Origin: Rahnella sikkimica
GTDB lineage: Bacteria > Pseudomonadota > Gammaproteobacteria > Enterobacterales > Enterobacteriaceae
Assembly: GCF_002951615.1 (NCBI RefSeq)
Contig: NZ_CP019062.1
Span: 3,534,001-3,598,000, forward strand
Direction: 5' to 3'
DNA length: 64,000 nucleotides
The translations under genes and the position numbers were made by a program. Shown here in pieces: positions 1-8,854 of the stretch; the first letter of the stretch is position 1; each line of letters begins with the position of its first letter. The notes under the pieces are model-generated. The model did not search any database and had not been told where the DNA came from. It saw only the letters and a list, made by a program, of their open reading frames with translations.

Positions 1-152
1 AGTTGTTCCGGGTTAGTCCCGCCGCCCAGGCCGCCCATTTCTTTTGGCAAACCCAGTTTCACGTCCAGAATGCCATCATCCGATGTCGCACGACCATCAC
101 GACCACCGGTTGCAGAAGCGTGAGCACGATATACAACGTTTTCAATAGACAT
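1..152 (-). CDS. ohr: Organic hydroperoxide resistance protein Ohr (N-terminal part)
   Basis: Only the first 50 or so codons are in the window; the gene runs off the left edge. The visible protein begins [20 protein letters not shown] and continues with a Gly-rich stretch ([12 protein letters not shown]), the N-terminal signature of the Ohr branch of the OsmC family. Ohr is a cytosolic thiol peroxidase that reduces organic and fatty-acid hydroperoxides. Its two catalytic cysteines lie beyond the window and cannot be checked. An AAGGAA ribosome-binding site precedes the ATG. ohrR lies upstream on the same strand, with a palindromic operator between them. Confidence 0.88.
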   Translation of the reverse strand, partial: MSIENVVYRAHASATGGRDGRATSDDGILDVKLGLPKEMGGLGGGTNPEQ

Positions 153-204
153 GTTTCGTTCCTTTTCGATCAGATTGAGTAGGGAAAATGCTTTAAATTT
201 ATTA

Positions 205-219
205 TGCGATTTAATCGCA
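205..219. promoter_or_regulatory. Probable OhrR operator upstream of ohr
   Basis: TGCGATTTAATCGCA is a perfect 7-bp inverted repeat around a single T, placed about 50 bp upstream of the ohr start codon. It is AT-centred and of the size expected for a MarR-family dimer site. A related palindrome precedes ohrR. Assignment to OhrR is inferred from position and from the match between the two sites. Confidence 0.65.
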
Positions 220-289
220 CGCTACTTATTAACTGTACACAAACGGATTGAAAACGCTCTCTTCCTCTCCGTTTGCTGAATCATTCTTT

Positions 290-754
290 TCAGGCTTTAT
301 CCTGAAGATGGCCACGCAGCACTTCAAGTTGCTGTTTCAGCGCAGTAATCTCGCCCATATTGCATTCCGTGGCACAAAAAATCGCTTCCGGGATGCCCTG
401 AGCTTTTTCGCGTAATGCTTTACCTTCAGCGGTCAGGGTGATGATCACCTGACGTTCATCGGCTTTCGCACGCTGACGAACCAGTAAACCGGCCGCTTCG
501 AGACGCTTTAACAACGGCGTTAACGTCGCGGAATCCAGAAACAGCTTTTCGCCGATATCAGACACCGTCACTTCATCACGCTGCCAAAGAACCAACATCA
601 CCAGATATTGCGGATAGGTGAGGTCGAGCTGACCGAGCAGCTTGCGGTACACTTTGTGCAGCGCAAGATTCGCGGAGTACAGAGCAAAACACATCTGTTG
701 ATCGAGATGTAGCATACTGCTGTGCGTTAAGTCGGTGTCTGTTTTCGTCTTCAT
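290..754 (-). CDS. ohrR: MarR-family organic peroxide sensor OhrR (2-Cys type)
   Basis: A 154-residue MarR-family repressor with a winged helix at about residues 60-105 ([22 protein letters not shown] recognition region, then the DERQ wing). It has the reactive Cys22 in the [13 protein letters not shown] segment that typifies OhrR, plus Cys127 and Cys131 near the C-terminus. In the characterised Xanthomonas OhrR, peroxide oxidation produces a Cys22-Cys127 disulfide that releases DNA; both positions are occupied here, so this is a 2-Cys sensor. The target ohr lies immediately downstream on the same strand. The start codon at 754 gives the usual family length. Confidence 0.93.
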   Translation of the reverse strand: MKTKTDTDLTHSSMLHLDQQMCFALYSANLALHKVYRKLLGQLDLTYPQYLVMLVLWQRDEVTVSDIGEKLFLDSATLTPLLKRLEAAGLLVRQRAKADERQVIITLTAEGKALREKAQGIPEAIFCATECNMGEITALKQQLEVLRGHLQDKA

Positions 755-772
755 GCTTTCAATATATATAGT

Positions 773-788
773 GCACGATATTATCGCA
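773..788. promoter_or_regulatory. Probable OhrR autoregulatory operator
   Basis: CGATATTATCG (776-786) is a perfect 5-bp inverted repeat around T, flanked by GC-containing half-sites that resemble the ohr operator (TGCGAT...). It lies about 20 bp upstream of the ohrR ATG, overlapping the expected promoter, which suggests OhrR represses itself. No footprint is implied; this is sequence similarity only. Confidence 0.5.
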
Positions 789-840
789 AGCGCTTTTAAT
801 CATTATTTTCCCAGCACCCCATGTTTTCCCCGTATGCCAT

Positions 841-2286
841 TCAAAATCCTTCAATTCTTTTCAGCATATACGGGTAGAAAGGATTGGAAGAAACGCGCAT
901 CAGTTGATCCATGCTCACCACCAGCGCACCATTTTCACCCCGCGCAGCCAGCGTCCCCAGATGAATACCGAATTGCGCCGGGCCTTGCGGATTGCGTCCG
1001 TAAAGCGAATCATCCGTCGGGAAAGGCAACGCAACATGCGATAACGAATAGAATTCAGAAGGATAATTCAGCCCCAGCGGGCTGCTGCTGACCGTGCCCT
1101 GCCCTGCCTGCGTAACCTGCGCAATCGCTGCAGCGTCATCCGGCGAGGCATTGGTAACAATGGTCGTCTGATACTTGCGCGGTGCCGCAGGCAGCAGGCG
1201 TTCCACGGCGGTATCCGCCGCAGGGCGCAGCAACGGGCCGACGTAAGCGCTGCGGTTAATATCAAACAACACCAGCTGGCTGCCGTTGGCGGGGAGCTGA
1301 TTAAATAATGCCGTAACCACCGCGCGGGTGCTGACAGTGGAATCAATCACCGACTGGAAAGCCAGCAGCGGCGGCAATTGCGCCAGCTTACCGGCCTGCG
1401 CATCCTCGCTGATTTGCTGCTGCAAAGCCTGCGTGAGCAGATAAGACTGCCGCGCCGCTTTCACCGGAAATGAATTGTATTTAAACGGATTAAATTCTGG
1501 CATCAGATTCAGCCAGGCAGTTTTGGCGAAGGCCGGGAAAATCGACGGCCAGCCCGCGTATCCGGCGAAACGCGCAAAGCTTGTGACGCCGATCATTGGA
1601 GAAATCAGCACCACGCGCGTCGGGCGCACCAGCGATTTATCATCCAATGTATCCAGCGTGTATTTCATCGCCAGCGCACCACCGTTAGAGAAACCGACGA
1701 TCTGCAACGGGACATTTTCACCGGCCGCACGCTGTGCTTCTCTCACCGCCAGCCGCGTGGCCGCCAGCCATTGTTCCCAGTCAACGCGCGTCAGCCCGCC
1801 CGGCACGGTTCCATGCCCCGGCAGACGAATGCCTACCGCCACAAAACCGCGGCGACGATAATCTTCTGCAATATGACGCAGGCTGTAGGGCGAGTCGGTC
1901 AGGCCGTGTAATAACACCACCGCACCGACCGGTTTACCGTCAGGCATCAGCTCATACGACCGGTTCCAGTCCTGCGCAAAATGTTCAGGATAAACCGGGC
2001 TGCGGTCGTAATACCGGTTCAGCGGAATACGGTCTTCAGCATCGAGCTTGTCCGTCACCTGCTGCTTCACTTCCAGAAAAGCCTGCTGCTCGGCCCGTAA
2101 ATACGCGGCCCAGTCGCTTTTATCCAGCTGTGCCGTGCTCAGTTCATCAGGAACCAGCTTGTGCCACGGCTCCAGCGCAGGCCCTTGTGAGGCATCGTAA
2201 GTACGAACCGCCAATAAGGTCAGCACGATAAGGATAACCGCCAGTAACAGTTTTTTCAGGCGTTCAAAGAGGTGACGGAATTGCAT
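841..2286 (-). CDS. Membrane-anchored alpha/beta hydrolase
   Basis: A 481-residue protein. It starts MQFRHLFERLKKLLLAVILIVLTLLAV, a short basic head and one hydrophobic helix acting as a signal anchor, so the catalytic domain probably faces the periplasm. The alpha/beta-hydrolase core has VVLLHGLTDSPYSLRHIA (oxyanion-hole HG), the nucleophile elbow GFSNGG, and a late His in the SLSHVALPF region. These fit the lysophospholipase/monoacylglycerol-lipase-like superfamily; the substrate is unknown. An upstream in-frame extension to 2397 would overlap the parE-like toxin, so the ATG at 2286 is preferred. The gene follows the toxin by 14 bp and may share its transcript. Confidence 0.75.
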   Translation of the reverse strand: MQFRHLFERLKKLLLAVILIVLTLLAVRTYDASQGPALEPWHKLVPDELSTAQLDKSDWAAYLRAEQQAFLEVKQQVTDKLDAEDRIPLNRYYDRSPVYPEHFAQDWNRSYELMPDGKPVGAVVLLHGLTDSPYSLRHIAEDYRRRGFVAVGIRLPGHGTVPGGLTRVDWEQWLAATRLAVREAQRAAGENVPLQIVGFSNGGALAMKYTLDTLDDKSLVRPTRVVLISPMIGVTSFARFAGYAGWPSIFPAFAKTAWLNLMPEFNPFKYNSFPVKAARQSYLLTQALQQQISEDAQAGKLAQLPPLLAFQSVIDSTVSTRAVVTALFNQLPANGSQLVLFDINRSAYVGPLLRPAADTAVERLLPAAPRKYQTTIVTNASPDDAAAIAQVTQAGQGTVSSSPLGLNYPSEFYSLSHVALPFPTDDSLYGRNPQGPAQFGIHLGTLAARGENGALVVSMDQLMRVSSNPFYPYMLKRIEGF

Positions 2287-2300
2287 TAGTTTGTGTTTTC

Positions 2301-2579
2301 CTAAGGCCAGTGCTGAGCGGTATGTACAAGTCTGACAATCTGAATTTCTGTTTCCGTGATGCAATAAACCATTCTGAAGTGCATATGCACGATGCATTCG
2401 CGCGTTCCGGCAACCCGCCCGGCAACGTACATATCCGGACGCAGGAAAATGCGTTCTGCGGCAGCATCAAACTCCTCATCCAGTTCAATGGCCGCATGCG
2501 GATTTTCTTTCGCGATATAGTTGAAAATATGCTCGCGATCCTCCAGAGCGTGTGGTTTCCATACCTGTTTTATCGTCAT
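2301..2579 (-). CDS. RelE/ParE-family toxin
   Basis: A 92-residue protein with the ParE fold signature: WKPHALEDREHIFNYIAKENPHAAIELDEEF in the N-terminal helical hairpin, then the beta-sheet segments GTRECIVHMHFRMVYCITETEIQIVRLVHTAQHWP. The C-terminal VxRLVHTAQxWP motif is typical of RelE/ParE proteins. ParE members poison gyrase and RelE members cut mRNA; the sequence looks closer to ParE, but the target cannot be decided here. It lies 3 bp downstream of its antitoxin in the usual antitoxin-first order. Confidence 0.85.
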   Translation of the reverse strand: MTIKQVWKPHALEDREHIFNYIAKENPHAAIELDEEFDAAAERIFLRPDMYVAGRVAGTRECIVHMHFRMVYCITETEIQIVRLVHTAQHWP

Positions 2580-2582
2580 CCG

Positions 2583-3044
2583 TTACTTGTCCCGCCCTTT
2601 AAGCAATGCCTCTTTACGGGCGGCAAACTGAGCTTTAACGTCTTCATGGGGGATAGCGGGACGCGGATCATCCAGCGATTCTTTAACTCTTTCGCGAAAC
2701 CAGAGGTCGAATGCCGTTTCGTCAAAAGCCGCCGCTTCATGTGCGCGTTTCAATGCTGCCGATCGGTCGGGGCGCGTTCCTTTACCGCCACCTTCAGGAT
2801 CATAGTCGGTAATATCCACTTCAAACTGATTTATCCCCATGTCTTTAAGATAGGCTGCCAGCGTGTCGAAGCGCTTAAATACCCGTATTTTCCCACTACG
2901 TTGTGCCACTAAGGTGCGCTGATGTTCGCCGTATCTGATCATTATTGTCCATCCTCCTTGTTGTGCAGTCACGTTGAGATGACGAATCGCGCCTGCTTCT
3001 GCCAGACAAACCAGTGTTGAATGGTCGATCGTTTCCTGTGTCAT
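2583..3044 (-). CDS. Antitoxin of the PaaA2/stability-determinant family with an N-terminal extension
   Basis: A 153-residue partner of the adjacent ParE-like toxin. The C-terminal part (about residues 95-153: AAFDETAFDLWFRERVKESLDDPRPAIPHEDVKAQFAARKEALL) matches the WFR..V.eaL.dpRPaiPH.eV pattern of PaaA2-like antitoxins, which are usually only about 60-70 residues long. The N-terminal half (IRYGEHQRTLVAQRSGKIRVFKRFDTLAAYL) is a separate small domain seen in plasmid-stability-type antitoxins and may carry DNA binding. The middle (YDPEGGGKGTRPDRS) looks like a flexible linker. The family call rests on motif memory. Confidence 0.7.
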   Translation of the reverse strand: MTQETIDHSTLVCLAEAGAIRHLNVTAQQGGWTIMIRYGEHQRTLVAQRSGKIRVFKRFDTLAAYLKDMGINQFEVDITDYDPEGGGKGTRPDRSAALKRAHEAAAFDETAFDLWFRERVKESLDDPRPAIPHEDVKAQFAARKEALLKGRDK

Positions 3045-3257
3045 AAATTCGCCCGCCTTTCTGCAAACAATAATAAATCATCAATTCAGACAACTATATA
3101 CCGGTTCAATCAACAAACGGCTTTAATCATATTCTTGCGAGACAAAGCGCACAAAATCGCCCCATTTTTGTTCAGTTGCATTCCGTCCGTGGTGCAACAA
3201 ATGAGAAACGCATTCACGCGATAAATAATAAATCATTTAAAATCAATAAATAATGAT

Positions 3258-3275
3258 ATGGCACAGCCCTTGCTT
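3258..3275 (+). promoter_or_regulatory. Sigma-54 promoter of the urea operon
   Basis: TGGCAC-N5-TTGCTT with the invariant GG (3260-3261) and GC (3272-3273) separated by exactly 10 bp matches the RpoN -24/-12 consensus at nearly every conserved base. It ends about 40 bp before the allophanate hydrolase ATG. An activator such as NtrC is required by such promoters. An imperfect dyad TTGCA...GGTGCAA at 3176-3197 might be an enhancer, but its arm spacing is wider than the standard NtrC site. Confidence 0.85.
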
Positions 3276-3314
3276 AGATGAATTCAATCTTGTGTACTAG
3301 ATGGAATTCAAAAC

Positions 3315-5162
3315 ATGGCTTCAACTTCAGACTCCGTTACCTCGCCTTATCGCGGTTTTACGCTGCGGGAATGGCAGCAACATTACCGCACCGCGCCGGA
3401 CAGCCTGCGAACGACGCTTTCACTGGTTTTGGGCAGCCTGAGCAAAACCGATAACGCCTGGCTGTATCTCGCCACGGCGGAGCAGCTTGAAGCGCAGATC
3501 GCCCGCCTGGAAACCCTGCGCAGTCAGGCTGAAGGGTCACTCACCACCATGCCGCTGTTTGGCGTGCCGTTTGCCGTAAAAGACAATATTGATATCGCGG
3601 GCTGGCCAACCACGGCCGCCTGCCCCGCCTTTGCCTACACCGCGCAAGCGGACGCCACCGTGGTCGCCAATCTGAAAGCCAAAGGCGCCATCGTCATTGG
3701 CAAAACCAATCTCGATCAGTTTGCGACCGGCCTGGTCGGCACGCGTTCACCGTTTGGGGCAGTGCGAAACACCTTCAATCCTGAATATGTCAGCGGCGGT
3801 TCGAGTTCCGGCTCCGCATCGGTTCTGGCGCGCGGTCTGGTGGCGTTTTCGCTGGGGACTGACACCGCCGGTTCCGGCCGCGTGCCCGCCGGTTTCAATA
3901 ATATTGTCGGCCTGAAACCCACCAAAGGCTGGCTGTCGAACACCGGCGTGGTACCGGCCTGCCGTCTCAATGACACCGTGTCTGTTTTCGCCCTGACCGT
4001 CGCCGATGCGCAAACCGTGGCGCACGCAGCGGGCGGCTATGACGCCACCGATGCGTATTCGCGTAAAAACCCGCACACCGCGCCGTTCGCCTTGCCGGTT
4101 CAGCCGCGAATTGCGGTGCCCGACCGTCTTGAGTTTTTTGGCGATGATCTGGCGGAAGCCGCGTTCCGCGAGGCGCTGGAGCATTTACGTCATAACGGCG
4201 CGACGCTGGAAACCATTGATTTCACGCCGTTCCGCGAACTGGCCGGGCAGCTTTATTACGGTGCGTGGGTGGCGGAACGCACAGTGTCCGTCGGGGAAAT
4301 TTTTGAGGAAAGCCCGGAAGCAATGGATCCGGTGGTGCGCGGTATTGTCGCCAGCGGCCTGAATTACACCGCCTGCGATGCGTGGCGGGCGGAATATCTG
4401 CGGGCGGAACTGGCGCGCAAAATCAATCTGGCGCTGGAAGGGTTTGATGCGCTGGTTGTGCCGACCTCGCCGACCATCCGCACGCTGGAAGAGATGGCGC
4501 AGGAGCCGGTGCTTTACAACTCGCAGTTCGGGATTTACACCAATTTCACCAATCTGGCGGATTTATCTGCGCTGGCGCTGCCCGCCGGAATGCGCGCCGA
4601 CGGCCTGCCCGCCGGGATCACGCTGATCGCCCCGGCCTGGCACGACGATGCGCTCGCCCGTTTTGGCAGTCAGTGGCAGCGCAGCCTGAATCTGCCGCTC
4701 GGTGCCACCGGTCTTGCGGTGAAACCGGAAGAATTCAGGGTTTCTGCGCCGCTCAGCCCGGCGTGCGTGCGCGTCGCCGTGGTCGGTGCGCACCTGACCG
4801 GCATGCCGCTCAATTTTCAGCTCACCCGCCGCAACGCGGTTCGCGCCGAGCAAACCACCACCGCAGCCACCTACAAACTTTATGCGCTCGCCAATACCAC
4901 ACCGCCGAAACCGGGGCTGGTCAGGGCGGAAGGCGGCAGCGCGATTATCGTCGAACTGTGGGATATCCCGCTGGCGCGCTTCGGGGAGTTTGTCGCGGAG
5001 ATCCCGGCACCGCTGGGCATCGGTTCGCTCGAACTGGCCGATGGCCGCACGGTGAAAGGCTTTATCTGCGAGCCGTGGGCCATTCCTGACGCCACCGACA
5101 TCACCCATTTTGGCGGCTGGAGAAGTTACATCCAGAGCCTCAATTCACCGGTAAAAAGCTGA
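3315..5162 (+). CDS. atzF: Allophanate hydrolase
   Basis: A 615-residue amidase-signature enzyme that hydrolyses allophanate to ammonium and CO2, the second step of urea amidolyase. The amidase core (about 20-450) shows the catalytic Lys in FAVKDNIDIAG, the Ser-rich GGSSSGSASVLARGLVAFSLGTDTAGSGRVPA motif holding the cis-Ser and nucleophilic Ser, and GLKPTKG. The C-terminal part of about 130 residues (PACVRVAVVGAHLTGMPLNFQL to ITHFGGWRSYI) is the domain characteristic of long AtzF/DUR1,2-type hydrolases. It is the first gene after the sigma-54 promoter, with the urea carboxylase gene 9 bp downstream. In fungi the two activities are fused; here they are separate. Confidence 0.94.
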   Translation: MASTSDSVTSPYRGFTLREWQQHYRTAPDSLRTTLSLVLGSLSKTDNAWLYLATAEQLEAQIARLETLRSQAEGSLTTMPLFGVPFAVKDNIDIAGWPTTAACPAFAYTAQADATVVANLKAKGAIVIGKTNLDQFATGLVGTRSPFGAVRNTFNPEYVSGGSSSGSASVLARGLVAFSLGTDTAGSGRVPAGFNNIVGLKPTKGWLSNTGVVPACRLNDTVSVFALTVADAQTVAHAAGGYDATDAYSRKNPHTAPFALPVQPRIAVPDRLEFFGDDLAEAAFREALEHLRHNGATLETIDFTPFRELAGQLYYGAWVAERTVSVGEIFEESPEAMDPVVRGIVASGLNYTACDAWRAEYLRAELARKINLALEGFDALVVPTSPTIRTLEEMAQEPVLYNSQFGIYTNFTNLADLSALALPAGMRADGLPAGITLIAPAWHDDALARFGSQWQRSLNLPLGATGLAVKPEEFRVSAPLSPACVRVAVVGAHLTGMPLNFQLTRRNAVRAEQTTTAATYKLYALANTTPPKPGLVRAEGGSAIIVELWDIPLARFGEFVAEIPAPLGIGSLELADGRTVKGFICEPWAIPDATDITHFGGWRSYIQSLNSPVKS

Positions 5163-5171
5163 GGAGCCACG

Positions 5172-8100
5172 ATGATGTTTACTAAAGTCCTGATCGCCAA
5201 CCGTGGCGAAATTGCCTGCCGCGCGATCCGCACGCTGAAACGTCTGGGCATCGCCAGCGTTGCCGTCTATTCAGACGCCGACCGCAATGCGCCGCACGTC
5301 GCGGATGCCGATATCGCCATCGCGCTCGGCGGCGAAAAGGCCAGCGAAAGCTACCTGATGATCGACAAAATTCTGGCCGCCGCGAAAGAATCCGGCGCGC
5401 AGGCGATTTATCCCGGCTACGGATTTTTATCCGAAAGCGCAGAGTTTGCCGATGCCTGTGAAGCCGCAGGCCTCGCGTTTATCGGCCCGACCGCCGGACA
5501 AATCCGCGAGTTTGGCCTCAAGCACCGCGCCCGTGAACTAGCCGGTGCCGCCAGTGTGCCGATGACGCCGGGCACCGGTTTGCTCGACAGCATTGACGAT
5601 GCGGTCAGCGCCGCTGCCGGAATCGGGTATCCGGTGATGCTGAAGAGTACCGCAGGCGGCGGTGGCATTGGCCTGATGCGCTGCGACGACGAAGACGCAT
5701 TGCGTGCCGCGTGGGACAGCGTGAAGCGCCTCGGCGAACAGTTTTTCCGTGACGCCGGCGTATTTTTGGAACACTTTGTCGATCGCGCCCGGCATGTCGA
5801 AGTGCAGATTTTTGGCGACGGCAAAGGCCGCGTGGTGGCACTCGGCGAGCGTGACTGCTCGTTGCAGCGCCGCAATCAGAAAGTCGTGGAGGAAACGCCC
5901 GCCCCCCATCTGCCGCAGGCCAGCCGCGAAGCGTTGCACCGCGCCGCCGTTAAGCTCGGTGAATCGGTGAATTACCGCAGTGCCGGAACGGTCGAATTTA
6001 TTTATGACGCCGCGCGCGACGAATTTTATTTCCTCGAAGTGAATACCCGTTTGCAGGTCGAGCATCCGGTCACCGAAATGGTCACCGGGCTGGATTTAAT
6101 CGAATGTATGTTGCGGGTCGCCGCAGACGAACCGCTGGACTGGCCTGCGCTGGAGAAAGCCCCGCAGGGCGCGTCGATGGAAGTACGTATTTACGCCGAA
6201 GATCCGCTGAAAAATTTCCAGCCGAGCCCCGGCGTGCTGACCGAAGTGTTTTTCCCGCCAGACGTTCGCGTGGATGGCTGGGTTTCAACCGGCAGCGAAG
6301 TGTCAGCGTTTTATGACCCGATGATCGCCAAACTGATTGTTCACGGCAAAGACCGACAGGACGCGCTGGCAAAAATGTCTGCCGCGCTGGCCGCCACCCG
6401 CCTGCACGGCATCGCCACCAATATTGATTATCTGCGTCAGGTCGTCGCCACGCCGGTGTTCCGCGAAGGCGAAATGTGGACGCGGATGCTCGACAGTTTT
6501 GTCTACGCACCAAACGCCGTCGAAGTGATTGCGCCCGGCACGTACAGCAGCGTGCAGGATTATCCGGGCCGTCTGGGTTACTGGGATATCGGCGTGCCGC
6601 CGTCCGGGCCGATGGACGATTTTGCGTTCCGCCTCGCCAACCGCATTGTCGGCAATCATCTCGACGCCGCCGGGCTGGAATTCACGCTTCAGGGGCCGGT
6701 GCTGCGTTTTCATTGTGACGCGACCATCGCGCTGACCGGCGCACGCTGCCCGGCGGATCTCGACGGCGAAAGCGTCGCTTACTGGCAGCCGGTGCTGGTG
6801 AAAGCCGGTCAGACGCTGACGCTGGGCCGCGCCACGCAGGGCTGCCGCACTTATCTGGCGGTGCGTAACGGTTTCGATGTGCCGGTTTATCTCGGCAGCC
6901 GCTCAACTTTCGCGCTCGGACAGTTTGGCGGTCACGCGGGCCGCACGCTGCGTGTCGCGGACATGCTGACCGTTTCGCAGCCGGAACTTGCCGCCTGCAC
7001 CACGCCCGCGCCGGTGGACTTACCGCAGGCCGCCGCCGCCAATATCGTTCAACCTTATGGCGATCTCTGGAATATTGGCGTGCTTTATGGCCCGCACGGC
7101 GCGCCGGATTTCTTCACACAGGAATCTATTGAGACGTTCTTTGAATCCGAATGGCAGGTGCATTACAACTCCAACCGCCTCGGCGTGCGGCTGGTCGGCC
7201 CGAAACCCCAATGGGCGCGGCAGGATGGCGGCGAAGCCGGTCTGCATCCGTCGAACGTGCATGACTGCGAATACGCCATCGGCGCAATCAACTTCACCGG
7301 CGATTTTCCGGTCATTCTGACGCGAGACGGGCCAAGCCTCGGCGGTTTCGTCTGCCCGGTGACCATCGCCAAAGCTGAGCTGTGGAAAGTCGGGCAGGTC
7401 AAACCGGGCGATAAAATCCGCTTCCATCCGATCAGTTTCGAACAGGCGCAGGCGCTGGAACGGGCGCAGCAAGGCACTATTGATTCGCTGATGCCCGTTA
7501 ATGCGATGGCGCTGCCGGTGCCGTCGCTGCTGCCGGACACCACGGTTTCCGCCACGGTTCTCGCGTCGTTACCGGCTACCGCAGAGCGCCCGTCGGTGGA
7601 ATACCGGCAGGCGGGCGATGGCTACGTGCTGATTGAGTACGGCGATAACGTACTGGATCTGGCGGTGCGCATGCGCATTTATCTGCTGATGAATGCCATC
7701 AGAGCGGCCGGTCAGGCAGGCATCGAAGAACTGTCGCCGGGCGTGCGTTCGCTGCAAATCCGCTACGACAGCCGCGTGCTGCACCAGACTGCGCTGCTTC
7801 AGCATTTACTGACGCTCGAACACAATCTGGCGGACGTCAGCCAGCTCAAAATCCCGACCCGTATCGTGCATATGCCGATGGCGTTTGAAGATTCCGCCAC
7901 ACTCGGCGCGGTCGAACGCTATCAGCAAACCGTGCGTGCCGACGCGCCGTGGCTGCCCAATAACGTGGATTTCATCCAGCGCACCAACGGGCTGGCCAGT
8001 CGCGAAGACGTGAAAAAAATCATTTTCGACGCCAGCTACCTGATCCTCGGGCTGGGCGACGTGTATCTCGGTGCGCCTTGCGCGGTGCCGGTCGATCCGC

Positions 8101-8807
8101 GCCATCGCCTGCTCAGTTCCAAATACAACCCGGCGCGGACGTTCACCGCCGAAGGCACGGTCGGCATCGGCGGCATGTATATGTGCATTTATGGCATGGA
8201 TTCACCGGGCGGTTATCAGCTGGTCGGCCGCACGCTGCCTATCTGGAACAAATTCCTGAAAAACGAACAGTTCAAAAACGGCGAACCGTGGCTGCTGCAT
8301 TTCTTCGATCAGGTGCGTTTCTATGAAGTCAGCGAAGCCGAGCTGGATATTCAGCGTGACGCTTTCCGCGAAGGCCGCGCGCAGGTTCGCATCGAAGAAA
8401 CCGAGTTCGACTTTGCGCAATACACCCAATTTTTGGCCGACAACGCCGCCGATATTACCGAATTCCGCGCCCAACAGGCCGGTGCGTTCACCCGTGAAGT
8501 GGCGCACTGGCACGAAGCGGAGAGCGCCGCCGTGGAAGCCGCCGCCAATGCCGTGCAGTTAGTGGAAGACGAGGCGGATCAGGACGGGCACTTAGTCAGC
8601 GCCGATCTCAACGGCAACGTCTGGAAAATTCTGGTGGAACCGGGCCAGCAGGTCGAAGAAGGCCAGCCGCTGATTGTCGTCGAGGCGATGAAAATGGAGC
8701 TGTCCGTTAACGCGCCGTGCGCCGGTACGGTACTGAAAATCAGTTGCCAGCAGGGCCGTCCGGTCGGGCCGGGCGATGCCCTGTTGTGGCTGGACGCAGC
8801 CGTTTAA
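5172..8807 (+). CDS. uca: Urea carboxylase (biotin-dependent)
   Basis: A 1211-residue multidomain enzyme that carboxylates urea to allophanate using ATP, bicarbonate and biotin. Order of domains: biotin carboxylase (about 1-450: VLIANRGEIACRAIRTLKRLG, the ATP-grasp Gly loop TAGGGGIGL, EVNTRLQVEHPVTE); KipA/KipI-like carboxyltransferase regions (about 450-1100: APGTYSSVQDYPGRLGYWDIGVPPSGPMDD and GMYMCIYGMDSPGGYQLVGRT); and a C-terminal biotinyl domain with VVEAMKMEL, whose second Lys-containing triplet MKM carries biotin. Length is normal for the family. The start could be either of two consecutive ATGs (5172 or 5175); GAGGAG lies just upstream. Confidence 0.96.
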   Translation: MMFTKVLIANRGEIACRAIRTLKRLGIASVAVYSDADRNAPHVADADIAIALGGEKASESYLMIDKILAAAKESGAQAIYPGYGFLSESAEFADACEAAGLAFIGPTAGQIREFGLKHRARELAGAASVPMTPGTGLLDSIDDAVSAAAGIGYPVMLKSTAGGGGIGLMRCDDEDALRAAWDSVKRLGEQFFRDAGVFLEHFVDRARHVEVQIFGDGKGRVVALGERDCSLQRRNQKVVEETPAPHLPQASREALHRAAVKLGESVNYRSAGTVEFIYDAARDEFYFLEVNTRLQVEHPVTEMVTGLDLIECMLRVAADEPLDWPALEKAPQGASMEVRIYAEDPLKNFQPSPGVLTEVFFPPDVRVDGWVSTGSEVSAFYDPMIAKLIVHGKDRQDALAKMSAALAATRLHGIATNIDYLRQVVATPVFREGEMWTRMLDSFVYAPNAVEVIAPGTYSSVQDYPGRLGYWDIGVPPSGPMDDFAFRLANRIVGNHLDAAGLEFTLQGPVLRFHCDATIALTGARCPADLDGESVAYWQPVLVKAGQTLTLGRATQGCRTYLAVRNGFDVPVYLGSRSTFALGQFGGHAGRTLRVADMLTVSQPELAACTTPAPVDLPQAAAANIVQPYGDLWNIGVLYGPHGAPDFFTQESIETFFESEWQVHYNSNRLGVRLVGPKPQWARQDGGEAGLHPSNVHDCEYAIGAINFTGDFPVILTRDGPSLGGFVCPVTIAKAELWKVGQVKPGDKIRFHPISFEQAQALERAQQGTIDSLMPVNAMALPVPSLLPDTTVSATVLASLPATAERPSVEYRQAGDGYVLIEYGDNVLDLAVRMRIYLLMNAIRAAGQAGIEELSPGVRSLQIRYDSRVLHQTALLQHLLTLEHNLADVSQLKIPTRIVHMPMAFEDSATLGAVERYQQTVRADAPWLPNNVDFIQRTNGLASREDVKKIIFDASYLILGLGDVYLGAPCAVPVDPRHRLLSSKYNPARTFTAEGTVGIGGMYMCIYGMDSPGGYQLVGRTLPIWNKFLKNEQFKNGEPWLLHFFDQVRFYEVSEAELDIQRDAFREGRAQVRIEETEFDFAQYTQFLADNAADITEFRAQQAGAFTREVAHWHEAESAAVEAAANAVQLVEDEADQDGHLVSADLNGNVWKILVEPGQQVEEGQPLIVVEAMKMELSVNAPCAGTVLKISCQQGRPVGPGDALLWLDAAV

Positions 8808-8854
8808 CGCCGTTCAGGCCGCGCAAAGCGGCTCAAAAATTCAGGGAATATTGT

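Noticed and set aside
3176..3197. Possible NtrC enhancer TTGCA...GGTGCAA
   Set aside because: The outer arms look right, but the spacing between TGCA half-sites is 12 bp instead of 9, so it was not called as a site.
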